Assembly: GCA_021789895.1 (NCBI GenBank)
Contig: JAJYIU010000022.1
Location: 1 to 64,000, forward strand
DNA: 64,000 nucleotides
Reading direction: 5' to 3'
Source: Acidobacteriota bacterium
Lineage (GTDB): Bacteria; Acidobacteriota; Terriglobia; Terriglobales; SCQP01
The notes under the pieces are model-generated. The model was not told where the DNA came from. It did not search any database and saw nothing but the letters and a program-made list of their open reading frames with translations. Every line of letters starts with the position of its first letter. Position 1 is the first letter of the stretch. A program made the translations under genes and the position numbers. Positions 8,404 through 16,956 of the stretch are shown here, one piece after another.

Positions 8404-8781
8404 TCAGCGCATGATCATGACTTCGGTGGCCTTGATGAGCGCGATCGCCGGCAAGCCCGGTTCCAGGCCCAGTTCGTCGGCGGCTTCGCGGGTGATGACA
8501 GCCTTGATTTTCTGATCGCCAATCGCCAGCGTGACCGCCGCCAGCAGGCCTTCGCGCCGCACTTCGGCGACGACGCCGCGCAACTGGTTCCGTCCGCTGA
8601 TTTGGTGCTGCGCCGCCGGCGTGGGCGCCTGAGCACGCAGGCGATCCAGCTCGGCTTCGCTGATGCGGTAATGACCGCCGGGCGTGCGCGTCGCCTTGAG
8701 CTTGCCGCTATAAATCCAATGCTTGAGGGTTGGGTAGGAGATTCCCAGCTCATGTGCGGCTTCACTCGGTTTTCTCATCAT
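8404..8781 (-). CDS. HTH-TOBE molybdenum-responsive regulator
   Basis: This 125-residue protein joins an excisionase/MerR-like DNA-binding helix-turn-helix (KPSEAAHELGISYPTLKHWI, then a GGHYRIS wing) to a C-terminal TOBE/Mop domain (about residues 55-120, starting GRNQLRG and containing VTREAADELGL). Mop domains bind molybdate or tungstate, so the protein probably senses the metal and controls this operon, a shortened alternative to ModE. It is first in the operon. ATG codons at 8778, 8781 and 8811 are possible; 8781 places the HTH at the usual distance from the N-terminus. A tandem heptamer (GCATAGAATC, GCATAGAATC) sits at 8799-8815. Confidence 0.82.
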   Translation of the reverse strand: MMRKPSEAAHELGISYPTLKHWIYSGKLKATRTPGGHYRISEAELDRLRAQAPTPAAQHQISGRNQLRGVVAEVRREGLLAAVTLAIGDQKIKAVITREAADELGLEPGLPAIALIKATEVMIMR

Positions 8782-8855
8782 AATATTGTGAAGATTAGCA
8801 TAGAATCGCATAGAATCGTTAAATTTAAAGTTGATAGTAGCAGGCTAAATATTTT

Positions 8856-8876
8856 ATTGACAATAACTCACTCAGA
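8856..8876 (+). promoter_or_regulatory. Degenerate HAIR (HspR operator) over the dnaK -35
   Basis: The HspR operator consensus is CTTGAGT-N7-ACTCAAG. Here ATTGACA, seven bases and ACTCAGA match at nine of fourteen positions with exactly the right spacer. The left arm coincides with the -35 hexamer of the dnaK promoter. hspR is encoded in the same operon, which makes autoregulation plausible. Confidence 0.5.
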
Positions 8877-8886
8877 TTTATATACT
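8857..8886 (+). promoter_or_regulatory. Sigma-70-type promoter for dnaK
   Basis: TTGACA at 8857-8862, an 18-bp spacer, and TATACT at 8881-8886. This is about 55 bp upstream of the dnaK ATG in a short AT-rich gap between the divergent metal-uptake and heat-shock operons. Confidence 0.7.
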
Positions 8887-8941
8887 GGCTAAAGCCTGTA
8901 GCCGAGCGAAAAATGGCGGCAGGCGGGGAGAAGAACGCCCT

Positions 8942-10894
8942 ATGGGCAAGATTATTGGCATTGATCTGGGCACCACCAATAGCGTGGTCGCGGTGATGGA
9001 AAATGGGGAACCGAAAGTGATTGCCAACTCCGAAGGCGGGCGCACCACCCCCTCCGTCGTCGCTTTCACCAAAACCGGCGAGCGGCTGGTCGGCCAGGTG
9101 GCCAAGCGCCAGGCGATTACCAACCCGGAAAACACGATTTATTCGATCAAGCGCTTCATGGGCCGCCGTTACGACGAGGTGACGGAAGAGATGAAAATGG
9201 TGCCCTACAAGGTGCAGCAGCAGGGCGATCATGTGGTCGTGGCGGCGGGAGGGAAGACGTACACTCCGCCGGAGATTTCTTCCTACATTCTGACCAAGCT
9301 GAAACAGGCGGCGGAGGACTATTTGGGCGGGGCCGTGAGCGAGGCGGTGATCACCGTGCCGGCCTACTTCAACGATGCGCAGCGCCAGGCGACCAAGGAT
9401 GCCGGGCGGATTGCCGGGCTGGACGTGAAGCGCATCGTGAACGAGCCGACGGCGGCGGCGTTGGCCTACGGCCTGGACAAGAAGAAAGACGAGACCATCG
9501 CCATCTACGATTTTGGCGGCGGCACCTTCGATATTTCGATCCTGGAAGTCGGCGAAGGCGTGGTCGAGGTGAAGTCCACGAATGGCGACACCCACCTTGG
9601 CGGCGACAATCTCGACCAGCGGCTGGTGGATTGGCTGGTGGACGAGTTCAAGAAAGAAGAAGGGATTGACCTGCGCGGCCGCGGCAACGAAATGGCCATG
9701 CAGCGGCTGAAAGACGCGGCGGAGAAGGCGAAGATGGAGCTCTCCACCACGATGGAAACGGAGATCAATCTGCCCTTCATCACCGCCGATGCGAGCGGGC
9801 CCAAGCACCTGGTGAAGAAGCTTTCGCGGGCCCAGTTCGAGCGCATGGTGGAAGACATCCTGCAGCGCTCGATCGGCCCCTGCAAGCAGGCGATTTCGGA
9901 CGCCGGGGTTACGGCGGACAAGATCAACGAGGTGGTGCTGGTGGGTGGCATGACGCGCATGCCGCGCATACAGCAACTGGTCAAGGAACTGTTCGGCAAG
10001 GAGCCGCACAAAGGCGTCAACCCCGACGAAGTGGTGGCGGTGGGCGCGGCCGTGCAGGCCGGCGTGCTCTCGGGCGAGGTTAAAGACCTGCTGCTGCTCG
10101 ATGTGACGCCGCTGTCGCTGGGCATTGAGACCATGGGCGGGGTCTGCACGCGCCTGATCGAGCGCAACACCACTATCCCCACGCGCAAAAGCGAGGTGTT
10201 CTCGACCGCGTCGGACAATCAAACCTCGGTCGAGGTGCACGTGCTCCAGGGCGAGCGCCCGATGGCGGGCCAGAACCGCACCCTGGGGAAATTCCACCTG
10301 GTGGGCATTCCGCCGGCCCCGCGCGGCATACCGCAGATCGAGGTGACCTTCGACATTGACGCCAACGGCATCGTGAACGTGAGCGCCAAGGACCGGGGCA
10401 CGGGCAAGGAGCAGAAGATCACGATTACCGCCTCCAGCGGGCTGTCGAAGGAAGAAGTGGAGCGGATGACGCGCGAGGCCGAATCGCACGCGGATGAAGA
10501 CAAGCGCAAGCGCGAGGAAGTGGAAGTGCGCAATGCGCTCGATAGCCTGGTCTATTCGACCGAAAAGACGCTGGCCGAGAACCGCGACAAGCTGGCGGCG
10601 GGCGATGCGCAGGCGCTCGATGCGGCGCTGGCGGAAGCCAAGCGGGCGCTCGAAGGCGGCGACGCCAACGCGCTGCGCTCGGCGCAGAACGACCTGACCA
10701 AGGCGGCGCATAAGCTGGCGGAGGCGATGTACCGCCAGGCCGGCGCTCCGCCCAGCGGCGCGGCCGGAGCCGGCGGCGAGGCCGGCGGCGCGGCCGCCGA
10801 GCCGGCGGGCGAGCCGGCGGCGGGCGGCCAGACGGGCAAGCCCGGCGATGTGATCGACGCCGAATACGTGGACGTCGAAAACGAGAAAAAGTAA
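8942..10894 (+). CDS. dnaK: Chaperone DnaK (Hsp70)
   Basis: A full-length, 650-residue Hsp70. The nucleotide-binding domain starts with [15 protein letters not shown] and includes the phosphate loop [11 protein letters not shown]. The substrate-binding domain follows at about 385-500, then a helical lid and a Gly/Ala-rich disordered linker. The C-terminus ends DAEYVDVE, close to the usual EEVKD-like tail. It folds and refolds proteins with DnaJ (next gene) and GrpE, which is not in the window. GGGGAG lies about 11 bp before the ATG. Likely repressed by HspR from the same operon. Confidence 0.98.
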   Translation: MGKIIGIDLGTTNSVVAVMENGEPKVIANSEGGRTTPSVVAFTKTGERLVGQVAKRQAITNPENTIYSIKRFMGRRYDEVTEEMKMVPYKVQQQGDHVVVAAGGKTYTPPEISSYILTKLKQAAEDYLGGAVSEAVITVPAYFNDAQRQATKDAGRIAGLDVKRIVNEPTAAALAYGLDKKKDETIAIYDFGGGTFDISILEVGEGVVEVKSTNGDTHLGGDNLDQRLVDWLVDEFKKEEGIDLRGRGNEMAMQRLKDAAEKAKMELSTTMETEINLPFITADASGPKHLVKKLSRAQFERMVEDILQRSIGPCKQAISDAGVTADKINEVVLVGGMTRMPRIQQLVKELFGKEPHKGVNPDEVVAVGAAVQAGVLSGEVKDLLLLDVTPLSLGIETMGGVCTRLIERNTTIPTRKSEVFSTASDNQTSVEVHVLQGERPMAGQNRTLGKFHLVGIPPAPRGIPQIEVTFDIDANGIVNVSAKDRGTGKEQKITITASSGLSKEEVERMTREAESHADEDKRKREEVEVRNALDSLVYSTEKTLAENRDKLAAGDAQALDAALAEAKRALEGGDANALRSAQNDLTKAAHKLAEAMYRQAGAPPSGAAGAGGEAGGAAAEPAGEPAAGGQTGKPGDVIDAEYVDVENEKK

Positions 10895-10972
10895 TCCGCG
10901 CGATGCGGGTTAAGATGAACCGGGCTGGGCGGCGGCGCGATCGGCGCTGCCCTCGGCCCCGGAAATTGCTCT

Positions 10973-12136
10973 ATGCCGGCCAGCGCGCAAAAAGACTATT
11001 ACGCCACTCTCGGGGTCAAGCACAGCGCCAGCGCCGAGGAGATACGCAAGGCGTACCGGCGCCTCGCCCGCAAATTTCATCCCGACGTCAATCCCGGCAA
11101 CAAGAGCGCCGAAGAACGCTTCAAGGATTTGCAGGAAGCCTATGACGTTTTGAGTGACGCGAAAAAACGCGATTTCTACGATCGCGCCGGCTTCTATTCC
11201 GACCAGGCGTTCCAGCAGGGGGCGGAAGCGTATGCCCCGCCGCCGCCGGGCGGAGGCGGGCAGGGGCCGGTTCCGAACTTCGATTTTTCCGGCTTTGATT
11301 TCGAGGCCGAGCCGGGGGCTGAGCGGCGGGGCGGTTTTCGCGATCTGTTCGGCAACCTGTTCAACCGCCATGCCGCAACCGCCGAAACCGCCGGCAGCGA
11401 CCTGGAATACCAGGCGACGATCGGTTTCTGGGAAGCGATCCGGGGGGCGGTGCTGCGGCTGCCGGTGCCGCGGATGGAAGCCTGCCCGCAATGCCACGGC
11501 AGCGGCAGCGGCGGCCGGGGCGGGGTTTGCCAGGAGTGCCAGGGGAAGGGCCAGGTGACGCAGCAGGTGGGCGGCATGCGCTTCAACCTGCGCTGCCCGC
11601 AATGCCAGGGGACGGGCAAGCAGGGGTCCGCCTGCCCGCGCTGCCACGGCCAGGGGCGGGTGCGGATCGAAGACATGCTGGAAGTGCGCATCAAACCGGG
11701 CACGCGCGAGGGGGCGCGGCTGCGCATCGCGGGCAAGGGCAACTGGGGCTCGCAAAGCTATGGGGACCTCTACGTGGTGCTGCATATCCAGCCGCACCGG
11801 CTGTTCCGGCGCGAGGGCGACGACATACACCTGCATGTGCCGATTACTCTGAGCGAGGCGGCGCTGGGCGCCAAAATTGAGGTGCCGACGATTGACGGGC
11901 AGGCGCTGTTGAAAATTCCTCCGGGCACGCAGAATGGCCAGCGCTTCCGGCTGCGCGAGCGCGGCGTGGTTTCGGCGCAGCGGGAAGGCGCGCGCGGCGA
12001 TGAATATGTCGAGGTGCGGGTCGTGGTGCCGCGCCCGGCGGATGAGCGCAGCAAGGAGCTGTTGCGCGAGCTGGCGCGGCTGAATCCGGAAGATCCGCGC
12101 GCCGGCCTCGAGCGCGAAGCGCAAGCGGGAAGCTGA
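10973..12136 (+). CDS. dnaJ: Chaperone DnaJ (Hsp40), zinc-finger type
   Basis: Co-chaperone that delivers substrates to DnaK and stimulates its ATPase. The J-domain spans about residues 7-72 with HPD at 36-38. Instead of a clear Gly/Phe linker there is a Pro/Gly and Asp/Phe-rich segment (about 88-125). The zinc-binding region has eight Cys in four CxxC pairs (171/174, 186/189, 208/211, 221/224). Two C-terminal beta domains follow. The length of 387 residues is standard. It lies 78 bp after dnaK and 13 bp before hspR. Confidence 0.95.
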   Translation: MPASAQKDYYATLGVKHSASAEEIRKAYRRLARKFHPDVNPGNKSAEERFKDLQEAYDVLSDAKKRDFYDRAGFYSDQAFQQGAEAYAPPPPGGGGQGPVPNFDFSGFDFEAEPGAERRGGFRDLFGNLFNRHAATAETAGSDLEYQATIGFWEAIRGAVLRLPVPRMEACPQCHGSGSGGRGGVCQECQGKGQVTQQVGGMRFNLRCPQCQGTGKQGSACPRCHGQGRVRIEDMLEVRIKPGTREGARLRIAGKGNWGSQSYGDLYVVLHIQPHRLFRREGDDIHLHVPITLSEAALGAKIEVPTIDGQALLKIPPGTQNGQRFRLRERGVVSAQREGARGDEYVEVRVVVPRPADERSKELLRELARLNPEDPRAGLEREAQAGS

Positions 12137-12149
12137 ACGGGTTGCAGCC

Positions 12150-12527
12150 ATGGTGAAAAAACGCGGACGTGCGGCCTTCATGATCTCGGCAGTGGCCGAG
12201 CAGTACGGCATCCATCCGCAAACGCTGAGGCTGTATGAGCGCGAAGGCCTGTTGAAACCCTCGCGCACCGAGGGCAATACCCGGCTTTATACCGAAGAGG
12301 ACCTGGAACGGCTGGAGGTCATCCTGGCGCTCACCCGCGATCTGGGCGTGAATCTGGCCGGGGTGGAGATTGTGCTCAATATGCGCCAGCGCATGCAGCA
12401 GATGCAGTCCCAGATGCAGGAATTCGTTGATTACGTCCAGCATGAGCTGCTGGCGCGTTATCCGGCCGCGGCGGTGGGCAAGGAGGCGCTGATGCCGCTG
12501 CGCCGTCCCCGCCGCAATCATCCCTGA
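12150..12527 (+). CDS. hspR: Heat-shock repressor HspR (MerR family)
   Basis: The 125-residue protein has a MerR winged helix with ISAVAEQYGIHPQTLRLYE and the wing RTEGNTRLYTEEDLERL, then LGVNLAGVEIVL, the hallmark of HspR. A Met/Gln-rich coiled coil (RQRMQQMQSQMQEF) follows for dimerisation. HspR uses DnaK as co-repressor and binds HAIR palindromes; a degenerate one lies in the dnaK promoter at 8856-8876. The gene order dnaK-dnaJ-hspR matches the actinobacterial pattern, minus grpE. It starts 13 bp after dnaJ. Confidence 0.92.
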   Translation: MVKKRGRAAFMISAVAEQYGIHPQTLRLYEREGLLKPSRTEGNTRLYTEEDLERLEVILALTRDLGVNLAGVEIVLNMRQRMQQMQSQMQEFVDYVQHELLARYPAAAVGKEALMPLRRPRRNHP

Positions 12528-12622
12528 AACGCCGGCCGGCGCGCCGCTTGCGCCGCTGGCTTGGCGATGCAATCCCGCCAGCCGTTGCAGCCGGAGCAGA
12601 TTGCAGAAAGATTCCCCCGCGC

Positions 12623-13180
12623 ATGCCGACTGCGCCGCAACTGCATAAGACATCTGAAGTCCGCCGCCTGCGCTTGCCCCGCGGCGGCTCCCCGCTCGAA
12701 CGCGCGCTGGCCTGGGGTGCAATGCTCGGGCCGGTGGGCTTGATTGGCTGGGGCCCGGGCACCTGGGCATCGCTGCTGACGGCCGTACTATGGCGGCTTT
12801 GCATCGAGCATGGGCCCGCGAGCTTGCTGCCGCATGGCCGTCTGCTGGCGATCGCTCTCGCCGGCATCGTTTTTGTCCTGGGCGTTCCGGCGGCGGCCGC
12901 CGCCGCCCGTTGTTTGCGGTCTCCGGATCCGGCCGGCGTGGTGGTGGATGAAGCGGCCGGTCAACTGCTCGCCTTCGCTTTCGTCGTGCCGGTAAGCTGG
13001 GGCTGGATGCTGGCCGGACTGGCTTTTTTCCGCTTGTTCGATATTGCCAAGCCGTTTCCCATCCGCCGGCTGGAACGCTTGCCGGGCGGCTGGGGCATTA
13101 TGGCCGATGACCTGCTCGCCGGCTTTTATGCCGCGCTGGCGCTGGAATTGATGCAGTTGGCGGTCAACGGGCTGCGGTAG
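12623..13180 (+). CDS. pgpA: Phosphatidylglycerophosphatase A
   Basis: Dephosphorylates phosphatidylglycerol phosphate in the inner membrane. The 185-residue product shows the family motifs in order: GWGPGTWASL, VVVDEAAGQLLA, FFRLFDIAKPFPIRRLE and GIMADDLLAGFYA. The acidic residues in DE and DD are expected to hold the metal. About four hydrophobic segments. ATG at 12623 is preferred over an in-frame start at 12548, because the extra 25 residues are not family-like. It follows hspR by about 95 bp on the same strand and may share its transcript. Confidence 0.92.
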   Translation: MPTAPQLHKTSEVRRLRLPRGGSPLERALAWGAMLGPVGLIGWGPGTWASLLTAVLWRLCIEHGPASLLPHGRLLAIALAGIVFVLGVPAAAAAARCLRSPDPAGVVVDEAAGQLLAFAFVVPVSWGWMLAGLAFFRLFDIAKPFPIRRLERLPGGWGIMADDLLAGFYAALALELMQLAVNGLR

Positions 13181-13651
13181 GCGCTATCAAAAACTAATCC
13201 GCCCCGGCAACAGAGTAGAAAGAAAAGGTTGCCTGAGGAACCAGGTAATTTATTAGCTGATGAGTTTCACTGGCCGGCCGGCCGGTAGGGATTCCCTTAT
13301 TTTTTAGGTGTTTTTTTAAAGTGAGCTAACTTCCGACTTGTGCAAAACGCATAAACACTGCGTCATTGTTGGCCGGAACAAAACTAGCGTCAACCCAATT
13401 TCGGCTATGTTGGTATAAAGCACGGAAAATGAATTACTTAGGCTTGCGCTGCGGCCGGGCGCCGCCACCGGCGCGGAGGCGCTCAGACCGCCGCGCAAGC
13501 GGTCGCAACGGGCTGCGTTTCCACAGGTTTTCCACAGATTGATGAATGCCCGGTTACCGATAAACCCTGAATCGGGGCATTCGCGGGTGAGCGCCTCAAT
13601 TGTGGTGCAGGCCAGGGGTCGAGCCGGGTCCGAAGGCGATCGGCCGAGGGC
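13181..13651. other. 470-bp intergenic region between convergent operons
   Basis: No convincing gene. The left part is AT-richer, with a GC palindrome (CCGGCCGGCCGG, about 13273-13284) followed downstream by T-runs, possibly a terminator for pgpA. The right part has two tandem DnaA-box-like words (13517-13536). Both flanking genes point into this region. Confidence 0.5.
13517..13536 (+). promoter_or_regulatory. Two tandem DnaA-box-like sites
   Basis: GTTTCCACA at 13517-13525 has one mismatch to TTWTNCACA, and TTTTCCACA at 13528-13536 matches it fully. The copies are 11 bp apart, one helical turn. No dnaA, dnaN or AT-rich unwinding element is nearby, so this is not a supported origin. Confidence 0.3.
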
Positions 13652-14824
13652 TTATTGTCCATTGAGCGAGATGTGCACCAGCACCTTGCCGCCCTGCCGG
13701 CTGCGCGCCTGCGCCAGCGCTCCGCCAAAATCGGAGAGCGAAAAGCGATGGGTGATCATCAGCGTCGGATCGAGCAGGCCGGCGGCGATCATGCGGATCA
13801 CATTGGGATAGGTGCCATAGCCGGTATTGCCCATGGCGCCGATGAGCTTGGCTTTTTTCACCTGATAATTTTCCGGAAATACCGGCGGGCGCTTGTCATC
13901 GCGGCCGATGATCACCATCTGCCCGCCATTGGCCGAGCACTGCTCCATTGCAGGCAGGCTGCGGCTGAAATCGCCGGCGGCTTCGACTTGCACATCGGCG
14001 CCGGCGCCGCCGGTTTCGCGCAGCACGACCGCGTGTGGCGCCTCGCCCTCGACCGGAAATGCCGCATTGGCGCCGTAAGCCAGCGCCAGCTCGCGGCGCG
14101 CCGCCTGGTGTTCGAAGACCAGGATGCGCGCGGCGCCGGTGGCGCGCAGCAATCCGATTGTGGCCAGGCCGATGGCGCCGGCGCCATAAACCACGGCCCA
14201 GGCCCCGGGCTTGATCCGCGCGGCGCATTCGAACAGGGCATTGTAGGCGACCGTGAAGGGTTCGATGACGGCGCCGGCTTCGAGTACGCGCCGACGGTCG
14301 TTGCCGAAGCGCGGAAGCAGCGAGTTGATCTTCCAGCAATTGGCTTCCGGAACCCGCAGCAGCTCGGCCATGCCGCCATTCATGGTAAAGCCCACGTCTT
14401 CCAGGCTCTCGCACTGGTTGGGAAAGCCGCGGCGGCAAGCTTCGCAGCGGCCGCAGACCACCATATCGTCGAGGCAGACCAGGTCGCCGGGCTGTAGATG
14501 GCGGACCTGCGCTCCGATGGCGGCGATCTCGCCGGCGACTTCGTGCCCGGGGACGCTGGGGAAACGGGCCATGCCGGGATAGCGCATGTAGCCTTCGGCG
14601 TCGGTCTCGAAAAAGTGCAGGTCGGAACCGCAAAGCCCGGCGGCGGCTACCTTGACCAGCACGTCGGTGGGGCCGCAGGCGGGCGCATCCAGTTGGCGCA
14701 ATTCGAAGCGCGGATGGCGCCAGACGTTGGAGCTCAGGCGGGCCATGCGGGTGCGTTCCTCCTCCGGGCTGAGGGCGTAATCGGGACGCGGCGACCATTC
14801 CGCTAAAATGACGGCTGCTTGCAT
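13652..14824 (-). CDS. Zinc-dependent dehydrogenase, scyllo-inosose 3-dehydrogenase-like
   Basis: A 390-residue medium-chain alcohol dehydrogenase. Catalytic zinc ligands are in LCGSDLHFFE and GHEVAGE. The structural zinc has four Cys in CGRCEACRRGFPNQC. The NAD-binding Rossmann motif is YGAGAIGLATIG. The N-terminal extension and the DAEGYMRYPG block closely resemble the Thermotoga inositol-catabolism enzyme that acts on scyllo-inosose, which also carries W-x-PRP and VWR-P near the N-terminus. Substrate is therefore likely an inositol or polyol, but this is judged from memory. AAAGGAA lies before the ATG. Last gene of a five-gene minus-strand run. Confidence 0.8.
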   Translation of the reverse strand: MQAAVILAEWSPRPDYALSPEEERTRMARLSSNVWRHPRFELRQLDAPACGPTDVLVKVAAAGLCGSDLHFFETDAEGYMRYPGMARFPSVPGHEVAGEIAAIGAQVRHLQPGDLVCLDDMVVCGRCEACRRGFPNQCESLEDVGFTMNGGMAELLRVPEANCWKINSLLPRFGNDRRRVLEAGAVIEPFTVAYNALFECAARIKPGAWAVVYGAGAIGLATIGLLRATGAARILVFEHQAARRELALAYGANAAFPVEGEAPHAVVLRETGGAGADVQVEAAGDFSRSLPAMEQCSANGGQMVIIGRDDKRPPVFPENYQVKKAKLIGAMGNTGYGTYPNVIRMIAAGLLDPTLMITHRFSLSDFGGALAQARSRQGGKVLVHISLNGQ

Positions 14825-14884
14825 GGAAGTTCCTTTACAGGGCGAAGCGCGGCTGCGACGGCGCCGGGTAGGACCGGGGCGAGA

Positions 14885-16090
14885 CTAGCGCCGCGGCGCA
14901 AGCCGCCGAAGGCGCGCGACGGCGGCGTCGAGCGTGGCGTCTTGCTTTGGGAAACAGAAGCGGATCTGGGACTGACCCAGCCGCGGGTCATGATAAAAAC
15001 TGGAGCCGGGGACGCCGGCGACGCCGGTCTCGCGCACCAGCCGGCGGGCGAAGGCGGTGTCGGCGCCATCGCCGGGCTCGGCAAAGCGCTCGATCCCGGC
15101 GATAACGTAATAGGCGCCTTCCGGCAGTTGGCAGTTGAAGCCGGCCGCCTGCAGCGGCGGCACCAGCCGTGCGCGGCGGGCGGCGTACTCGCCGGCCAGT
15201 CGGCGGCAATATTCGTCGCCGTGGTCAATGGCGTGCGCCGCCCCGATCTGCAGCGGCGCGGGGGCGCCCACGGTCAAAAAGTCGTGCACTTTGCGAATGC
15301 CGTTGGCCAGCGCCTCGGGCGCCAGCGCCCAGCCGATGCGCCAGCCGGTGACGCTGAACGTCTTGGAGACGCCGCTGATGGTGATGGTGCGTTCCTGCAT
15401 CCCGTCCAAGGTGGCGATGGGCAGGTGCTGGCGGCCGTCGTAAAGGATGTGCTCGTAAATCTCGTCGGTGATCGCGAGCGCGTCCCAGCGCACGCAAAGG
15501 TCGCGGATATATTCCAGTTCGGCGCGGGTGAATACCTTGCCGGTGGGGTTGTTGGGGGTGTTGATGATGATGGCGCGGGTGCGGGCATTGAAGGCGGCCG
15601 CCAGCTCGTCGCGATCGAAGCTCCAGCCCGCGGGCGAGGGGCGCAGCGGCACGAACCGCGGCTGGGCGCCGCTGAGGATGGAGTCGGGCCCGTAGTTCTC
15701 GTAAAACGGCTCGAAGATGACCGTTTCGTCGCCGGGGTTGAGCACCGCAATCAAAGTCGAGATCATCGCCTCGGTAGCGCCGCAGCAGACGGTGACGTGA
15801 CGGTCGGGCTCGACCGGCATGTGGTAGATGCGCTGGTATTTGGCGGCAATGGCCTGCCGCAGGGCGGGATCGCCCCAGGTCACCGAGTACTGGTTGACGT
15901 CCTCGCGGATGGCCTGAATGGCGGCTTCCTTGATGAAATCGGGAGCGGCGAAATCGGGAAAGCCCTGGGCCAGGTTGATGGCGTCATGCTCCATCGCCAG
16001 CCGGGTCATTTCCCGGATGACGCTTTCGGTAAAGTTTTCGACGCGATGGGAAACGCCGTGGCGGGTCGAAGCGATGGTGGTGGCGGACAA
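14885..16090 (-). CDS. Class I/II PLP aminotransferase, kynurenine/methionine type
   Basis: A 401-residue fold-type I aminotransferase. The PLP lysine is in SGVSKTFSVTGWRIG. NTPNNPTGKVF and the terminal Arg in QIRFCF mark the class. The opening NLAQGFPDF is typical of the kynurenine--oxoglutarate and methionine aminotransferase branch. It transfers amino groups between an aromatic or sulphur amino acid and a keto acid. The start is a TTG at 16090, because GGAAGGAG lies 7 bp upstream; a long frame reaching 16495 merely overlaps the preceding gene. 29 bp separate it from the hydrolase gene upstream. Confidence 0.88.
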   Translation of the reverse strand: MSATTIASTRHGVSHRVENFTESVIREMTRLAMEHDAINLAQGFPDFAAPDFIKEAAIQAIREDVNQYSVTWGDPALRQAIAAKYQRIYHMPVEPDRHVTVCCGATEAMISTLIAVLNPGDETVIFEPFYENYGPDSILSGAQPRFVPLRPSPAGWSFDRDELAAAFNARTRAIIINTPNNPTGKVFTRAELEYIRDLCVRWDALAITDEIYEHILYDGRQHLPIATLDGMQERTITISGVSKTFSVTGWRIGWALAPEALANGIRKVHDFLTVGAPAPLQIGAAHAIDHGDEYCRRLAGEYAARRARLVPPLQAAGFNCQLPEGAYYVIAGIERFAEPGDGADTAFARRLVRETGVAGVPGSSFYHDPRLGQSQIRFCFPKQDATLDAAVARLRRLAPRR

Positions 16091-16119
16091 GGCAAAACTC
16101 CTTCCGGCGGCGGCACCGA

Positions 16120-16956
16120 TCAGGCGCTGCCGGTGGCGCCGGCGTTGGTGAGCGCCAGGCCGCCGTCTTCGCCGGCTTCGGCGGCCTCGCCGGTTTGAGA
16201 AAAGGGATCGTCGTGGCCGGGAATGACCACGCCTTCGAAGCGCAGGATGCGATCGCGGCTGCGCGCCGCCAGCCGCTGTTTCCAGGGCGGCATGTCCTGC
16301 TGGTTGGCGGTGTCTTCGGCGAAGGGGCGGGCATCGCCGGCGATCAGGTAATCGCCGTCGCGTCCTTCGACCACCAGGGAAATGTGGCCGGGAGTATGCC
16401 CGGGGGTGGGAATCACGCGCAAGCCGGAAAACGGCAGCGCATGTTCTTCCAGCCAGCGGTAGCGCTCGCGCGGGCCCAGCACCGCCGGATCCCACATCCA
16501 GCGCAGCAGTTGCAGCAGCCGCGCTTGGTCCATGCGGTCGAATTCATCATCGCCGGCTTCCGGATAAAACTGGCGAAAGACCTCGCGCCGGGTCTCGCCC
16601 GAACAGACCGAATTGTAGATGTTCACCGCCCAGTCATAATCGTTGCGGGAGCCATAGAACTGTGCCCGTGGGAAGAGGAAATTGCCGCCGCAGTGGTCGA
16701 GATGGTAATGCGTATTGATCACCGCGCCGACCTCGTCCGGAGTGATGCTGGCGGCGGCCAGCCCATCCAGCAGCAGGGAATCGTGCTGCGGAAACCCGGT
16801 GTCGATGACGATATGTTCGCGCCCGCGCGTAATCAGCACCGAGCAGGCCTGCAAGGGCAGTCCCGGCATCAGGATGCGCAGGTTCCAGCGGCCGCGGCGG
16901 GCGGCGGCGGGCGCGGCGCCGCGCCGGCGCCGGGCGGGAGTGCGCACCGGGCTCAT
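16120..16956 (-). CDS. Metallo-beta-lactamase-fold hydrolase, lactonase-like
   Basis: The 278-residue protein contains the zinc pattern THYHLDHCGG, then TPGHTPGH, AGDARPF and IPGHDDP, giving the full set of His/Asp ligands for two metals. The spacing and the RGREHIVIDTG opening resemble N-acyl homoserine lactonases (AttM/AhlD group), so a lactone or ester is a reasonable substrate class, unproven. Its ATG overlaps the histidine-kinase stop codon by ATGA, so it is translationally coupled to a two-component system. The N-terminal 25 residues are Arg-rich and no signal peptide is seen. Confidence 0.82.
   Translation of the reverse strand: MSPVRTPARRRRGAAPAAARRGRWNLRILMPGLPLQACSVLITRGREHIVIDTGFPQHDSLLLDGLAAASITPDEVGAVINTHYHLDHCGGNFLFPRAQFYGSRNDYDWAVNIYNSVCSGETRREVFRQFYPEAGDDEFDRMDQARLLQLLRWMWDPAVLGPRERYRWLEEHALPFSGLRVIPTPGHTPGHISLVVEGRDGDYLIAGDARPFAEDTANQQDMPPWKQRLAARSRDRILRFEGVVIPGHDDPFSQTGEAAEAGEDGGLALTNAGATGSA

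Noticed and set aside
8825-10711. 628-codon minus-strand frame opposite dnaK
   Set aside because: His/Arg/Leu-rich antisense shadow. dnaK itself is certain.
16091-16495. N-terminal extension of the aminotransferase to 16495
   Set aside because: The extra residues overlap the coupled hydrolase gene and have no aminotransferase similarity; a TTG with GGAAGGAG upstream gives the normal length.
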